Of a stretch of DNA of 35,084 nt, positions 24,259-32,557 are shown one piece after another. Position 1 is the first letter of the stretch. Each line of letters opens with the position of its first letter. The notes beneath the pieces were generated by a model. It searched no databases. It was given only the letters and a program-made list of their open reading frames with translations, and was not told where the DNA came from. This DNA is from 20-14-all-45-10 sp964435965 (GTDB lineage Bacteria > Chloroflexota > Dehalococcoidia > GIF9 > AB-539-J10). The DNA is taken from positions 1-35,084 of the forward strand of contig CAYTBB010000009.1 of the NCBI GenBank assembly GCA_964435965.1, written 5' to 3'. A program made the position numbers and the translations under genes.

Positions 24259-24485
24259 GCTCCTTTTTTCAGGCATTGTAACACTCGAAGCTAGGGCTCC
24301 TCAACCTAAATTAAAATGCAGCATCCTCTCTATCCTGGCAAAGATTAGCCTTGTAGCAATTCCATATTTTGTCCTGGTTCTAGCTTAAATAGGCTAGTTG
24401 CTTTGGGTGCCGGCTAATAATATTTCCAGGATTGCACAATGAAACCAAGTATGGAATTTTGAGTCCCAAAGGGGGGCCGAGACGC

Positions 24486-24665
24486 TCAGTCAATTTTGGC
24501 ATGTATGCTATCAACCTTACCTTGCAACTCAATCGTGAGGCGAATTGCCTTGGCTACCTTCATATAATGGTTAATCTCATCCAGAGATAGCTTCCGCCCT
24601 TTTCTATCCCTCAAATATTTCTCCATCATCTGATAAGCACCAATTAGAGATTCCCACATTTTCAT
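24486..24665 (-). CDS. Small hypothetical protein, 59 residues
   Basis: A short minus-strand frame encodes a charged helical protein: MKMWESLIGAYQMMEKYLRD, then RKGRKLSLDEINHYMKVAKA and IRLTIELQGKVDSIHAKID. The composition looks coding, with no low-complexity or repeat origin. An AAAGG motif nine bases upstream of the ATG supports it. It resembles short helical tails seen in restriction-modification or unknown proteins, but I cannot name it. Confidence 0.5.
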   Translation of the reverse strand: MKMWESLIGAYQMMEKYLRDRKGRKLSLDEINHYMKVAKAIRLTIELQGKVDSIHAKID

Positions 24666-24806
24666 TGAGATGCCTTTCTAAAACCACTCGCCACATAAGA
24701 CTTATGGATTTCCTTAAATTAGCTATTCAGGCTTTTCTCAAGCTTGTCTTTTTCTGCCCTTTTCATTTAATTCTCTTAAGCAAGCACTGTTTCGTTTGAG
24801 AAAATC

Positions 24807-24843
24807 TGACTTATAATAACTTACAGTAAGTTATTATAAGTCA
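24807..24843. repeat. 37-base palindrome with 18-bp perfect arms
   Basis: From 24807 to 24843 two 18-base arms are exactly complementary around a single central A at 24825. It overlaps the stop codon of the FAH-family gene (24841-24843). AT-rich arms with no following T-run argue against a simple terminator. It may cruciform-extrude, or terminate the FAH message weakly. Confidence 0.85.
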
Positions 24844-25623
24844 TTTTCGTGCCACTACATAGTTCCTCAGTGTGCCTATGTTCTCAATTTTTACTTCAAC
24901 AATATCACCGGGCTTCATAGGTCCGATGCCTGAGGGAGTGCCTGTAGCAATGACATCGCCAGGCAGCAGCGTCATTATATTGGAGATAAAGCTTACCAGC
25001 ATATCAACAGGAAAGATAAGGTCGCTTGTCCGCGTAGATTGGCGAAGGTCACCATTTAGGTAGGTTTCGAGCTTCAAATCGTCAGGAGAAACTTCGGTTT
25101 CTATGTATGGGCCTATGGGGGCAAAGGTATCATAGCTCTTGGCTCGGGTCCACTGGACATCATCCCGCTGTTCGTATCTAGCGGAAACATCGTTCAAACA
25201 GGTATAGCCCAATATGAATTCTCTTGCCATCGCACTATCCACTGCTTTGGCTTTTCTGCCTATAACTATGGCCAGCTCGCCCTCGTAGTCCACGCGTTTG
25301 GAGGCTCTGGGGTGGATGATTTTATCCTCTGGGCCTATAACTGCAGTCGGCGGCTTCAGAAAAATAAGTGGCACACTGGGTATCTGCAGCTTGAATTCCT
25401 CAGCGTGCTTCCTGTAATTCAATCCCACTGCCACTATCTTGGAAGGAAGACAGGGGGCAAAAAGTCGTACCTCGTCTAATTTGTATGTGTTGTCTGTCAA
25501 TCTTAAAGAGCTGCTGGGTCTTCTAGAGTAGCTATAAGGGGGGCCCTGTATGACTCTGATGCTGTCATCTTCAAGTATTCCATAGTTGACTTTCCTATTG
25601 ATGGCAAAACGCAGAATCTTCAT
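24841..25623 (-). CDS. Fumarylacetoacetate hydrolase (FAH) family protein
   Basis: The 260-residue protein has the FAH-fold core. VAVGLNYRKHAEEF is followed by PLIFLKPPTAVIG, then DYEGELAIVIGRKAK with the metal-binding acidic residues, then GYTCLNDVSARYEQ, DTFAPIGPYI and MTLLPGDVIATGTPSGIGPM. These are standard for 2-hydroxyhepta-2,4-diene-1,7-dioate isomerase, acylpyruvase or oxaloacetate decarboxylase-type activities; the substrate is not resolvable. It is the second gene of a pair with the ribbon-helix-helix protein, 24 bases apart. Its last codons overlap a palindrome. Confidence 0.92.
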   Translation of the reverse strand: MKILRFAINRKVNYGILEDDSIRVIQGPPYSYSRRPSSSLRLTDNTYKLDEVRLFAPCLPSKIVAVGLNYRKHAEEFKLQIPSVPLIFLKPPTAVIGPEDKIIHPRASKRVDYEGELAIVIGRKAKAVDSAMAREFILGYTCLNDVSARYEQRDDVQWTRAKSYDTFAPIGPYIETEVSPDDLKLETYLNGDLRQSTRTSDLIFPVDMLVSFISNIMTLLPGDVIATGTPSGIGPMKPGDIVEVKIENIGTLRNYVVARK

Positions 25624-25647
25624 TGCATCCCTTCAGAGTAATCTATT

Positions 25648-25869
25648 TCACTGGCTATCTTGACCGGACATCCGCCGGTATTCGTTTATAGTCTGTATCA
25701 TGGTTTGGAAATCTTTATCTCTTGGGACCTTGCTCCTTTCAAGCCACTGTTTAAGCGCCTGGATAACGATTTCCCGGACCGATTTACCCTGCTCAACAGC
25801 AGCAATCTTTACTGATTTAAGAAGCTCTTTGCTTCCCAGGTCTACAGTTATTCTCGTTCCTTTAGTCAT
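25648..25869 (-). CDS. Ribbon-helix-helix (CopG/Arc-like) DNA-binding protein
   Basis: The 73-residue protein starts at the ATG at 25869 (AAGAAGGT upstream). It shows the RHH pattern: a beta strand (TRITVDLG), then a helix-turn-helix (ELLKSVKIAAVEQGKSVREI) and VIQALKQWLER. Such proteins are dimeric repressors, often antitoxins, but no toxin gene is adjacent: the next gene is an FAH-family hydrolase that this protein may regulate. An extended -10 promoter lies about 20 bases upstream. Earlier in-frame ATGs lack ribosome sites. Confidence 0.75.
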   Translation of the reverse strand: MTKGTRITVDLGSKELLKSVKIAAVEQGKSVREIVIQALKQWLERSKVPRDKDFQTMIQTINEYRRMSGQDSQ

Positions 25870-25888
25870 ACTTACCTTCTTCGCTTGC

Positions 25889-25897
25889 ATTATAGCA
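25889..25897 (-). promoter_or_regulatory. Extended -10 promoter for the RHH-FAH pair
   Basis: On the minus strand TGCTATAAT (25897-25889) is a complete extended -10, with a weak -35 (TTACTC) 18 bases further upstream. Transcription would start near 25882, which supports the start at 25869. Confidence 0.5.
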
Positions 25898-26082
25898 TAA
25901 AGACATAAAGGTGAGTAACTGCTATGCAAAAGTTATTTCATCTAGAAGGGTTTCATTTCTTCGGCAACGATTTCTGGTGAGGTGTCGATGACCCACGCAT
26001 CATATAGACTGGCTAGGTTTGGGATTCAAGCAGTGGAGCAATATAACTGATGTAGATATAGTTGAAGTAAAGCAGGTGGGAA

Positions 26083-26196
26083 TCAGGGCAATTTTATTTC
26101 TTCTATTTCCCGTTTGATGCGCTGGTTAAGTTTTTCAGGCAAGGGAGTATTTGTCTCAGCCAAAAGTTTATAGAAGGCAATCCTCAGGATGGCCAC
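26083..26196 (-). other. Short ORF, possible gene remnant
   Basis: A GTG-started frame of 37 codons reads VAILRIAFYKLLAETNTPLP then EKLNQRIKREIEEIKLP. The composition is protein-like, with a charged C-terminal helix, but there is no ribosome site and the upstream frame has a stop at about 26230. It is probably the 3' end of a lost gene. The rest of 25930-26262 shows nothing I can support. Confidence 0.25.
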
Positions 26197-26262
26197 TTTT
26201 TGAATAAGGGGCGATATAGCGAAAGTTCAGTGAAGTCGATCTTAAGAAGTGAGATGGCTCTT

Positions 26263-26607
26263 TTAGCAAGTCAGATGCAAAGCCGCTACAACTTGCTCTT
26301 CCGCTTGAGATTTTTCGTTGTAGATTTTACATGCTTTATCAGTTGGCTCCGCTATTAGTTCTATATTATTAGACTTCAAGAATTCCTTTATCTCTTGTTT
26401 AACTTCGACGTAACCAAAAGCTCCGGTCCCAACTATTAAAACCTTCGGCGCGGCTTCAATGATTCCTTTTATATCTTCCATATTCAGCGCGTGTCCTTCT
26501 TTACGCCACCAACTACTCTTAACCTTGTTGGGAAAGATAATAACATCACTGGTATATTTCTTACTGTTTATCACTATCTCTCCAAAGGAATAAGAATCAA
26601 TACGCAT
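26263..26607 (-). CDS. Mth938-like domain protein (DUF498)
   Basis: The 114-residue protein matches the Mth938/NDUFAF3-like family: MRIDSYSFGEIVINSKKYTS at the N-terminus, then IIFPNKVKSSWWRKEGHALN, PKVLIVGTGAFGYVEV and the C-terminal EEQVVAALHLTC. The GTGxxG turn and the WWR segment are characteristic. In eukaryotes relatives help assemble respiratory complex I; the prokaryotic role is unknown. It stands alone and no clear ribosome site or promoter is visible. Confidence 0.88.
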   Translation of the reverse strand: MRIDSYSFGEIVINSKKYTSDVIIFPNKVKSSWWRKEGHALNMEDIKGIIEAAPKVLIVGTGAFGYVEVKQEIKEFLKSNNIELIAEPTDKACKIYNEKSQAEEQVVAALHLTC

Positions 26608-26711
26608 AGTTTCCTCTCTTGGGTAAACTTTAAGCTTATCATACCAGCCTGATTACCTATTTTTGAAGCACAAACCAATTGGAGTAATGCTCTATAATAT
26701 GTTGTTAGTGT

Positions 26712-27409
26712 ATGTCAGCAGATTTAGCCAAAAGAATTGAAGCCTGGCTCAATGGATGTTTGAGGCAAAGCATCTGGTTGTCTTTACAGGTGCTGGCATA
26801 AGCACAGAATCAGGCTTGCCTGACTTCCGCGGGCCCGATGGTATCTGGACTCACCAGGCGAAAGGACTGCCTCCAAAGGCAAGACAATTTGGCTCTGTAG
26901 GGCCAAATACGGGGCATATGGCTATTGTGGAGCTACAGAAACTGGGCAGGTTGATTTTTCTTATCTCACAGAATGTGGATAACCTCCACTTGAGGTCCGG
27001 GATCCACCTTGATTTGCTAGCAGAACTGCATGGCAATATCACCAAATTGCGGTGTACTCGCTGTGAAGCTGAAGTGGACAAATCTGGCGGGCTAAGTAGA
27101 TGTTCTTGTGGTGGCAAGCTGGTTTCCAATGTAGTTAACTTTGGTCAGCCCTTGCCTCGAAAGGCACTGGCAGATTCCTATTGGCATTCGGAAAAGTGTG
27201 ACCTTTTCATAGTCGCTGGCTCAAGCCTTGTGGTCACTCCGGCCGCTGATATGCCTAGAGTAGCTCTGGAATCAGGAGCTAGGTTGGTTATTATCAATCA
27301 AGGTGAAACGCCATTCGACCGGGTTGCTCATCTGAGATTCTGGGAAGGGATAGGAGAAGTCTTACCTCCAGCAGTGGCTCGGTTGAAGGAATTTATGAGA
27401 GTGTCTTGA
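26712..27409 (+). CDS. Sirtuin (NAD-dependent protein deacylase), likely N-terminal frameshift
   Basis: The main frame begins at the ATG at 26756 and gives 217 residues. TGAGISTESGLPDFRGPDGIW binds NAD, QNVDNLH and the catalytic ELHGN follow, and a zinc ribbon is formed by CTRC and CSCGGK. The C-terminal SSLVVTPAADMP and IINQGETPFD are typical. Sirtuins usually have about 20 more residues before TGAGIS. The plus-one frame from an ATG at 26712 reads MSADLAKRIEAWLNG, exactly such a helix, and then must shift one base near 26750 to join FEAKHLVVFTGAGIS. So either the gene has a one-base deletion, or it starts late at 26756 without a ribosome site. A TATAAT box lies at 26693-26698. It overlaps convergent hflX by 17 bases. 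Confidence 0.85.
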
Positions 27410-28592
27410 TTGGACTGTTTTCCAGATGGGAAATTATCTTACTCAAAAGCTTATCCAGTCCCCAGTAGTTGGTGGCGGAGATAAGGGCTATGTGTTTATT
27501 CGGCAGCACGATTTGTTCCTTAAGACAAGGAACAGCAGTTAGGATTTCTAGCTCCCCTTCACTGCTCAGGGCTAAATCCAGCTTATTGAATACTGTGATT
27601 CTAGGTTTGTCTTTAAGGTTTAGCCCATCAAGGATTTCCTCTACCGTGCGGCACTGATTAGCAGCACTTTTGTGTGTTATGTCAACCATATGCAGGAGCA
27701 AATCAGCCTGACCAAGCTCCTCCAGCGTGGCTCGAAAGGCAACAATGATTGATGACGGTAATTTTTGAATAAAGCCTACAGTGTCAGTCATCAAGAATTG
27801 CTGACCGTTGGGTAAGTTCAAGCGGCGGGTCACCGGGTCGAGGGTAGAAAAGAGCTTGTCTTCCACAACTACACCAGCCTTACTTAGGGCATTAAATAAG
27901 GTGCTTTTACCAGCATTAGTATAGCCAACGAGAGCTACGATTGGCATTCCTATTTTCTTGCGTTGCTTTCTATAAAGAGCTCTGTGCTGTCTTACCTCTT
28001 CTATTTCATGTTGCAGGCGATTGATGCGCCTATGAATAAGGCGGCGGTCAGTTTCTAATTGCGATTCGCCAGGGCCTCTGGTGCCGATACCTCCACCAAG
28101 TCGCTCTAAATGGCTCCACTGACCTACAAGCCGTGGCAGAAGGTATTGGTGCTGAGCTAACTCAACTTGAAGCTGCCCTTCATGGGTTCGAGCTTGTTTG
28201 GCAAATATGTCCAAAATGAGGGCTGTGCGGTCAATAACCTTGACCTGTAATAATTCTTCCAGGTTTCTTTGCTGCCGCGGTGATAGCTCATCATCAAAAA
28301 TCACTGTGTTGTATTGAGTTCGCTCTTTGAGGCTAATTAGCTCGGCAATCTTTCCCTTGCCGATATAATAAGTAGGTGAAGGTGCATCCAATTTCTGGGT
28401 AAACATGCCTGCCACATTGGCGCCGGCTGTCCTGACCAGGCAGGATAACTCCTGTAAAGAATCAGCGGCTGACCAATCGTGGTTAGAGGCCTTGCTCTCT
28501 ACTCCCACCAGGAATGCTTGCTCCTCAGCTTGGGTAGCGAAAAGTTTCTGCTTTATTTGCTCCCTCCTGTGCTTATCACCCTCATCCTTCAA
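27393..28592 (-). CDS. hflX: Ribosome-associated GTPase HflX
   Basis: The 399-residue GTPase has the HflX layout: an N-terminal domain with VIFDDELSPRQQRNLEE, a glycine-rich linker (LGGGIGTRGPGESQLE at about 165-180), then the G domain. Within it lie G1 GYTNAGKSTLF, G3 DTVGFI and G4 NKLD. HflX recycles stalled ribosomes, and this copy looks complete. The start is a TTG at 28592 inside a dispersed-repeat unit (GAGCTTGTCCTGAG near 28600). It lies downstream of dapL and is the last gene of the long minus-strand run. Confidence 0.93.
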   Translation of the reverse strand: MKDEGDKHRREQIKQKLFATQAEEQAFLVGVESKASNHDWSAADSLQELSCLVRTAGANVAGMFTQKLDAPSPTYYIGKGKIAELISLKERTQYNTVIFDDELSPRQQRNLEELLQVKVIDRTALILDIFAKQARTHEGQLQVELAQHQYLLPRLVGQWSHLERLGGGIGTRGPGESQLETDRRLIHRRINRLQHEIEEVRQHRALYRKQRKKIGMPIVALVGYTNAGKSTLFNALSKAGVVVEDKLFSTLDPVTRRLNLPNGQQFLMTDTVGFIQKLPSSIIVAFRATLEELGQADLLLHMVDITHKSAANQCRTVEEILDGLNLKDKPRITVFNKLDLALSSEGELEILTAVPCLKEQIVLPNKHIALISATNYWGLDKLLSKIISHLENSPIKTLS

Positions 28593-28669
28593 TAAACTCA
28601 GGACAAGCTCTTAATCCTCTCATGTAATGAAGTTCCTTTTCCTTACAAGAGAGGAAATCTGCCTAGCAA

Positions 28670-29842
28670 CTAACATCTTCGGGCATGCCAAGCTGATAGT
28701 CGGTTTACTCCTTCCTCTAAACGGTCATCAGCCAGAGTCAGGGAAAATCTAATGTAACCCTCTCCCTCCTTTCCATAGCCAATGCCAGGAGTAACAGCTA
28801 TGCCAGCTTCATCAAGCAACTTTTTAGTGAAATCTATCGAAGTATAGCCTTGAGGAACCTTAGCCCAAATGTAGAAAGTGGCTTTGGGTATCCTGGCTTT
28901 TAAACCTATTTTAGCTAGGGTTCTTATCAGTTTGTCTCGGCGCCGCTGCAAAATGGCATTATGCTCAGCAATACAATCCTGAGAGCCGCGCAGGGCTTCG
29001 ATAGCAGCCTGCTGAATTGCTTGAGGAATACCCGAATCCAGATTGGATTTAACTCGGAACAAGGCATCTATCATCTCAGCATTGCCCACCACCATGCCTA
29101 TTCGCCACCCTGTCATGTGATAAGTTTTGGACAAGGAGTGAAATTCTACACCAACTTCCTTAGCTCCTGATACTTGCATAAAGCTTGGTGACTTGTAGCC
29201 CTCAAAGGCGACTTCGCTGTAGGGAGCATCCTGGCAGACGGCTAGATTATTATGCTGGCGAGCAAAGTAAACTGCCTTTTCGAAGAAATCAATGCCGGCT
29301 GTAGCCCCAGTGGGATTGTTGGGATAGTTTAACCACATAAGCTTCGCTTTGCTGGCTATCTCTTTGGGGATGGCTTCGAAATTGGGCAGGAAGTCATTCT
29401 CCTCTTTCAAGGGCATAAAATAAGGCTCACCACCAGCTATTAGGGTGCTCACAGAATATACAGGATATCCAGGGTCAGGTACCAGGGCTATGTCGTCAGG
29501 TTCGATAAAACACAACGCCATATGCCCAATCCCTTCCTTGGAGCCAATGAGCGGCAGTATCTCCTTATCTGGATTCAGAGTAACTCCGAATCGCCTCTCA
29601 TACCATTCGGCAATAGCCTGTCGGAGTGTAAACAAACCGCTGGTCTCAGGATACCTGTGGTTAGCCGGGTTATGTGCTGCCTGGCACATGCATTCAATAA
29701 TGTAGGATGGCGTGGGCAAATCAGGGTCACCGATAGCGAAGCTGATGACGTCCTCTCCCCTGGCCTGAAGTTCAGCGATTTTCTTAGTTATGTCGACAAA
29801 AAAATAAGGGGGTAACTTATTAAGTCGTTTGGCTAATTGCAT
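28670..29842 (-). CDS. dapL: LL-diaminopimelate aminotransferase
   Basis: The 390-residue PLP enzyme converts tetrahydrodipicolinate directly to LL-diaminopimelate, bypassing the acyl pathway. Visible are AIGDPDLPTP, PETSGLFTLRQAIAEW, NYPNNPTGA, the PLP-lysine segment SLSKTYHMTGWRIGMVVGN and the C-terminal IRFSLTLADDRLEEGV. Length fits. It follows dapF (epimerase) by three bases, which strongly supports the lysine/peptidoglycan assignment over a generic aminotransferase. The DapL route is typical of Chloroflexota. Confidence 0.92.
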   Translation of the reverse strand: MQLAKRLNKLPPYFFVDITKKIAELQARGEDVISFAIGDPDLPTPSYIIECMCQAAHNPANHRYPETSGLFTLRQAIAEWYERRFGVTLNPDKEILPLIGSKEGIGHMALCFIEPDDIALVPDPGYPVYSVSTLIAGGEPYFMPLKEENDFLPNFEAIPKEIASKAKLMWLNYPNNPTGATAGIDFFEKAVYFARQHNNLAVCQDAPYSEVAFEGYKSPSFMQVSGAKEVGVEFHSLSKTYHMTGWRIGMVVGNAEMIDALFRVKSNLDSGIPQAIQQAAIEALRGSQDCIAEHNAILQRRRDKLIRTLAKIGLKARIPKATFYIWAKVPQGYTSIDFTKKLLDEAGIAVTPGIGYGKEGEGYIRFSLTLADDRLEEGVNRLSAWHARRC

Positions 29843-29845
29843 TGG

Positions 29846-30733
29846 CTATTCTCCTTTAGTTAGATATTCTCCGGTGAAAACTTCTTCCACCGGGCCGGTG
29901 AGCAATACCTCCCCTACCCTATCCCACGATATAGTCAAGGTTCCGCCTGGAAGTATTATGTCAACTACAGCGCCCACGTAATTATGTAGCTGCCCAGCTA
30001 CAGCTATGGCACAAGCACCGCTACCACAAGCAAGGGTCTCTCCCACACCTCGCTCCCACACTCTAGCTTCTATCTTCCCCCTACTCAAAACCCTGGCTAT
30101 CTCAAAGTTTGTCCTTTGTGGAAACAGGGGATATCTTTCCACCTTAGGTCCCACCTTGGCCAGAGGAAAACTAGCTACTGGCTCAGATACAAAGCTCACC
30201 ACATGGGGATTGCCCATGGATAAGAGGGATACCGATAGCTGATAGCTATTAGCTGTGAGCTGATAGGTGATTACTGGAGACTGTTTTGCTTGGCTCGCAA
30301 CGGCGTCTGTGGTGAGGGTGACGGGAATTTGTTCTGGTTGGAATTGGGGCGTGCCCATGCTTATCTCGACTCGGCTCACTTTATTCCCCAACATGTACAC
30401 TTTAGCCTGTCTCATGCCCGATAAAGTTTCTATCCTTAAAGTTGTTGCTTCGCCACCTTTGCAGGTTGTCCTAACTATGCCCTTTTCAATAGCATACTTG
30501 GCAAGACACCTTAATCCGTTGCCACAGGTCTCAGCCTCGGAACCATCTGGATTAAAGATGCGCATCTTTAAATCGCAATAGCTAGAATTCTGCACTAATA
30601 TCAAGCCATCGGCCCCTACGCCAAAGTGACGGTCACAGATAGTTTGAGCTAACTTTGCCCAATCGCGCTCCATATTCCTGGCATCTACCAGAATAAAATC
30701 GTTTCCTGTAGCCTGGAATTTGGAGAATTTCAT
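29846..30733 (-). CDS. dapF: Diaminopimelate epimerase with inserted repeat-coded segment
   Basis: The ATG at 30733 (MKFSKFQATGNDFILVDAR) is the family start; an earlier in-frame TTG at 30805 would run through a dispersed repeat and is rejected. Catalytic cysteines are in ETCGNGLRCL and LACGSGACA. The predicted length is 295 residues, about 20 more than usual. The excess sits between PVTLTTDA and LSMGNPHVV, where the protein reads VASQAKQSPVITYQLTANSY then QLSVSL. The underlying DNA is a family-B repeat (GCTGATAGCTATTAGCTGTG). The insertion is in frame and falls in a loop between the two lobes, so the enzyme may tolerate it. The start overlaps the miaA stop. Confidence 0.93.
   Translation of the reverse strand: MKFSKFQATGNDFILVDARNMERDWAKLAQTICDRHFGVGADGLILVQNSSYCDLKMRIFNPDGSEAETCGNGLRCLAKYAIEKGIVRTTCKGGEATTLRIETLSGMRQAKVYMLGNKVSRVEISMGTPQFQPEQIPVTLTTDAVASQAKQSPVITYQLTANSYQLSVSLLSMGNPHVVSFVSEPVASFPLAKVGPKVERYPLFPQRTNFEIARVLSRGKIEARVWERGVGETLACGSGACAIAVAGQLHNYVGAVVDIILPGGTLTISWDRVGEVLLTGPVEEVFTGEYLTKGE
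30232..30268. repeat. Dispersed repeat family B inside dapF
   Basis: The words GATAGCTGATAGCTATTAGC and GTGAGCTGATAGG recur in related form at 31655-31710 and 32488-32545. Here the unit lies within dapF and is translated in frame. Confidence 0.8.
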
Positions 30734-31650
30734 GCTATAAAGCCTCTTATTAGATTCTTCGCTTCGCTCAGAATGATAGAGAAGTGGCTGACATTGAACC
30801 AGCAAATTCTTTCGTCATCCAGATGAAACCAAGCATATTGATGACGAGCAAAATGATGCGTTTCATACTTTATCTGTTCAATAGCTGCAGGCAAAGTCAA
30901 CTGGCCTTGAAGAAACTGGCCCACTTGCTTATAACCTACACCCGACATAGAAGGCAAGGAAAAACTATAACACTTTTTTACTAGCTCCTCTACCTCCGCA
31001 ACTAATCCCTCTTGTATCATTTTATCAACACGCTGATCAATCCTATTATACAACTTGCTTCTTTCTACGGTTAAACCGATGATGCGGATAGGAAAACCTG
31101 GCGCCTCCTTGTGCCATAACTGAGAGGGAAGCTGCCCTGTCATGTGGTAAATCTCTAAAGCCCTGATGCTACGGCGGATATTGCCAGGATGGATTTTGGT
31201 TGCGGCAAGAGGATCAATCTTCTGAAGTTCTTTATAAAGCACATAGCCACCTTCTCGCTTCGCTCTGGCCTCCAAATCGGACCTTAGTTTAGGGTTAGGT
31301 GACACCTGGGGTATTTTCCACCCTTCTAATATTGACCACAGATAAAGGCCGCTACCACCTACCAATAACGGCAATTTGCCTTTTTGCTGAATATCCTTGA
31401 TTGCCTCGGTAGCCAGTTGATGATAGATAGCCAGGTTGAAATCTTCATCAGGGTTAACTATATCAATAAGGTGATGAGGGACTGATGCTCTTTCAGCTAA
31501 AGTGGGTTTATTGGTGCCGATATCCATATAGCAGTAAACCTGTCGGCTATCAGCGCTTACTATCTCTACCGGGAAATCTCGAGCTAAGTGTAGAGCAAGC
31601 TCGCTTTTGCCTACTGCTGTGGGACCAATGATGGCAACAAGGCATTCCAT
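30730..31650 (-). CDS. miaA: tRNA dimethylallyltransferase
   Basis: The 306-residue enzyme adds a dimethylallyl group to A37 of tRNAs reading UNN codons. The P-loop is GPTAVGKSELALHLARDF, followed by SADSRQVYCYMDIGTNKP, then LPLLVGGSGLYLWSIL, IHPGNIRRSIRALEIY and the C-terminal SGVGYKQVGQFLQ with HFARHQYAWF. The last about 14 residues (ILSEAKNLIRGFIA) are encoded by a family-A repeat. The stop overlaps the dapF ATG as ATGA, so the two are coupled. Confidence 0.95.
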   Translation of the reverse strand: MECLVAIIGPTAVGKSELALHLARDFPVEIVSADSRQVYCYMDIGTNKPTLAERASVPHHLIDIVNPDEDFNLAIYHQLATEAIKDIQQKGKLPLLVGGSGLYLWSILEGWKIPQVSPNPKLRSDLEARAKREGGYVLYKELQKIDPLAATKIHPGNIRRSIRALEIYHMTGQLPSQLWHKEAPGFPIRIIGLTVERSKLYNRIDQRVDKMIQEGLVAEVEELVKKCYSFSLPSMSGVGYKQVGQFLQGQLTLPAAIEQIKYETHHFARHQYAWFHLDDERICWFNVSHFSIILSEAKNLIRGFIA

Positions 31651-31654
31651 TTCC

Positions 31655-31710
31655 AGCTACCAGCTACCAGCTATCAGCTATCAGCTTAATGCTGACCACT
31701 GACTGCTGAA
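31655..31710. repeat. Dispersed repeat family B at the tpiA 3' end
   Basis: Tandem AGCTACC and AGCTATC words run between the miaA start and the tpiA stop. They supply the last residues (SSQWSALS) and the stop codon of tpiA. The same words occur at 32488-32545 between tpiA and pgk. Confidence 0.8.
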
Positions 31711-32469
31711 TGCTCCCTTGATTGCTGCTGTTTGACTAACAAGGCTCGAGAATTCCTTGGCCTTGAGGCTACTTCCACCAACTAAAGCGCCATCGATCTC
31801 CAATTGGGATATAAACTCAGCGATGTTGTCACTAGTAACGCTGCCGCCATAGAGGATACGTAAATCTTGAGCTACATCCTTGCCCCACAGCTTAGCTATA
31901 ATATTGCGGATAAACTTGATGGTAGCTGCTGCTTGTTCGCCGCTGGCTGCTTTGCCGGTGCCAATGGCCCATACTGGCTCGTAGGCAATCACCAAATCGC
32001 GGGCTGGTTTTACACTGTTTAACCCCTGACTTACCTGCCTACTAATTACTTCCTCTGTCCTGCCAGCTTCATTCTCCTCAAGTCTTTCTCCAACACACAA
32101 GATGGGCTTAAGCTTGTTTGCCAGAGCTGCTCTTATCTTCTTATTAACTACTTCATCAGTTTCACTGAAATACCACCGTCGCTCAGAATGTCCCAGGATA
32201 ACAAATTCACACAACTCTGTGAGCATTGCTGGGGAAATCTCACCGGTATAAGCTCCTTTGGCCTCAAAATGCATGTTCTGAGCACCGAGTTTAACAGAAG
32301 AACCTTTTGTTAGTCCCCTTATCATAGTCAGAGAAGTAAATGGTGGGCAGATTACCTTCTCTACCCCCTCTATTCTGTCTAAGCTATCTAGCATGTCATG
32401 GATGAGCTTTTCAGCTTCATCCAGCGTGGTATTCATTTTCCAGTTGCCAGCGATGAGGGGAATGCGCAT
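31681..32469 (-). CDS. tpiA: Triosephosphate isomerase
   Basis: The 262-residue enzyme interconverts dihydroxyacetone phosphate and glyceraldehyde 3-phosphate. GNWKMN (substrate lysine), EFVILGHSERRW (catalytic histidine), VIAYEPVWAIGTGKAAS (catalytic glutamate and loop 6) and ILYGGSVTSDN with GALVGGSSLK are all present. The usual length is about 250; the C-terminal tail is supplied by a family-B repeat. It sits in the polyprenyl synthase-pgk-tpiA run. Confidence 0.96.
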   Translation of the reverse strand: MRIPLIAGNWKMNTTLDEAEKLIHDMLDSLDRIEGVEKVICPPFTSLTMIRGLTKGSSVKLGAQNMHFEAKGAYTGEISPAMLTELCEFVILGHSERRWYFSETDEVVNKKIRAALANKLKPILCVGERLEENEAGRTEEVISRQVSQGLNSVKPARDLVIAYEPVWAIGTGKAASGEQAAATIKFIRNIIAKLWGKDVAQDLRILYGGSVTSDNIAEFISQLEIDGALVGGSSLKAKEFSSLVSQTAAIKGAFSSQWSALS

Positions 32470-32487
32470 TTCATAGCCTCCTATTTA

Positions 32488-32545
32488 GTCATCAGGTATC
32501 AGCTTTCAGCTATCAGTTTCAGCTTCATACTAACCGCTGACTACT
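32488..32545. repeat. Dispersed repeat family B between tpiA and pgk
   Basis: Degenerate AGCTTTCAGCTATCAGTTTC words lie in the tpiA-pgk gap, matching the copies at 30232 and 31655. Confidence 0.7.
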
Positions 32546-32557
32546 CCTTTAAACTGC

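Noticed and set aside
25648..25869. Toxin-antitoxin module
   Set aside because: The RHH protein could be an antitoxin, but its only same-strand partner is an FAH-family hydrolase and no toxin ORF is adjacent.
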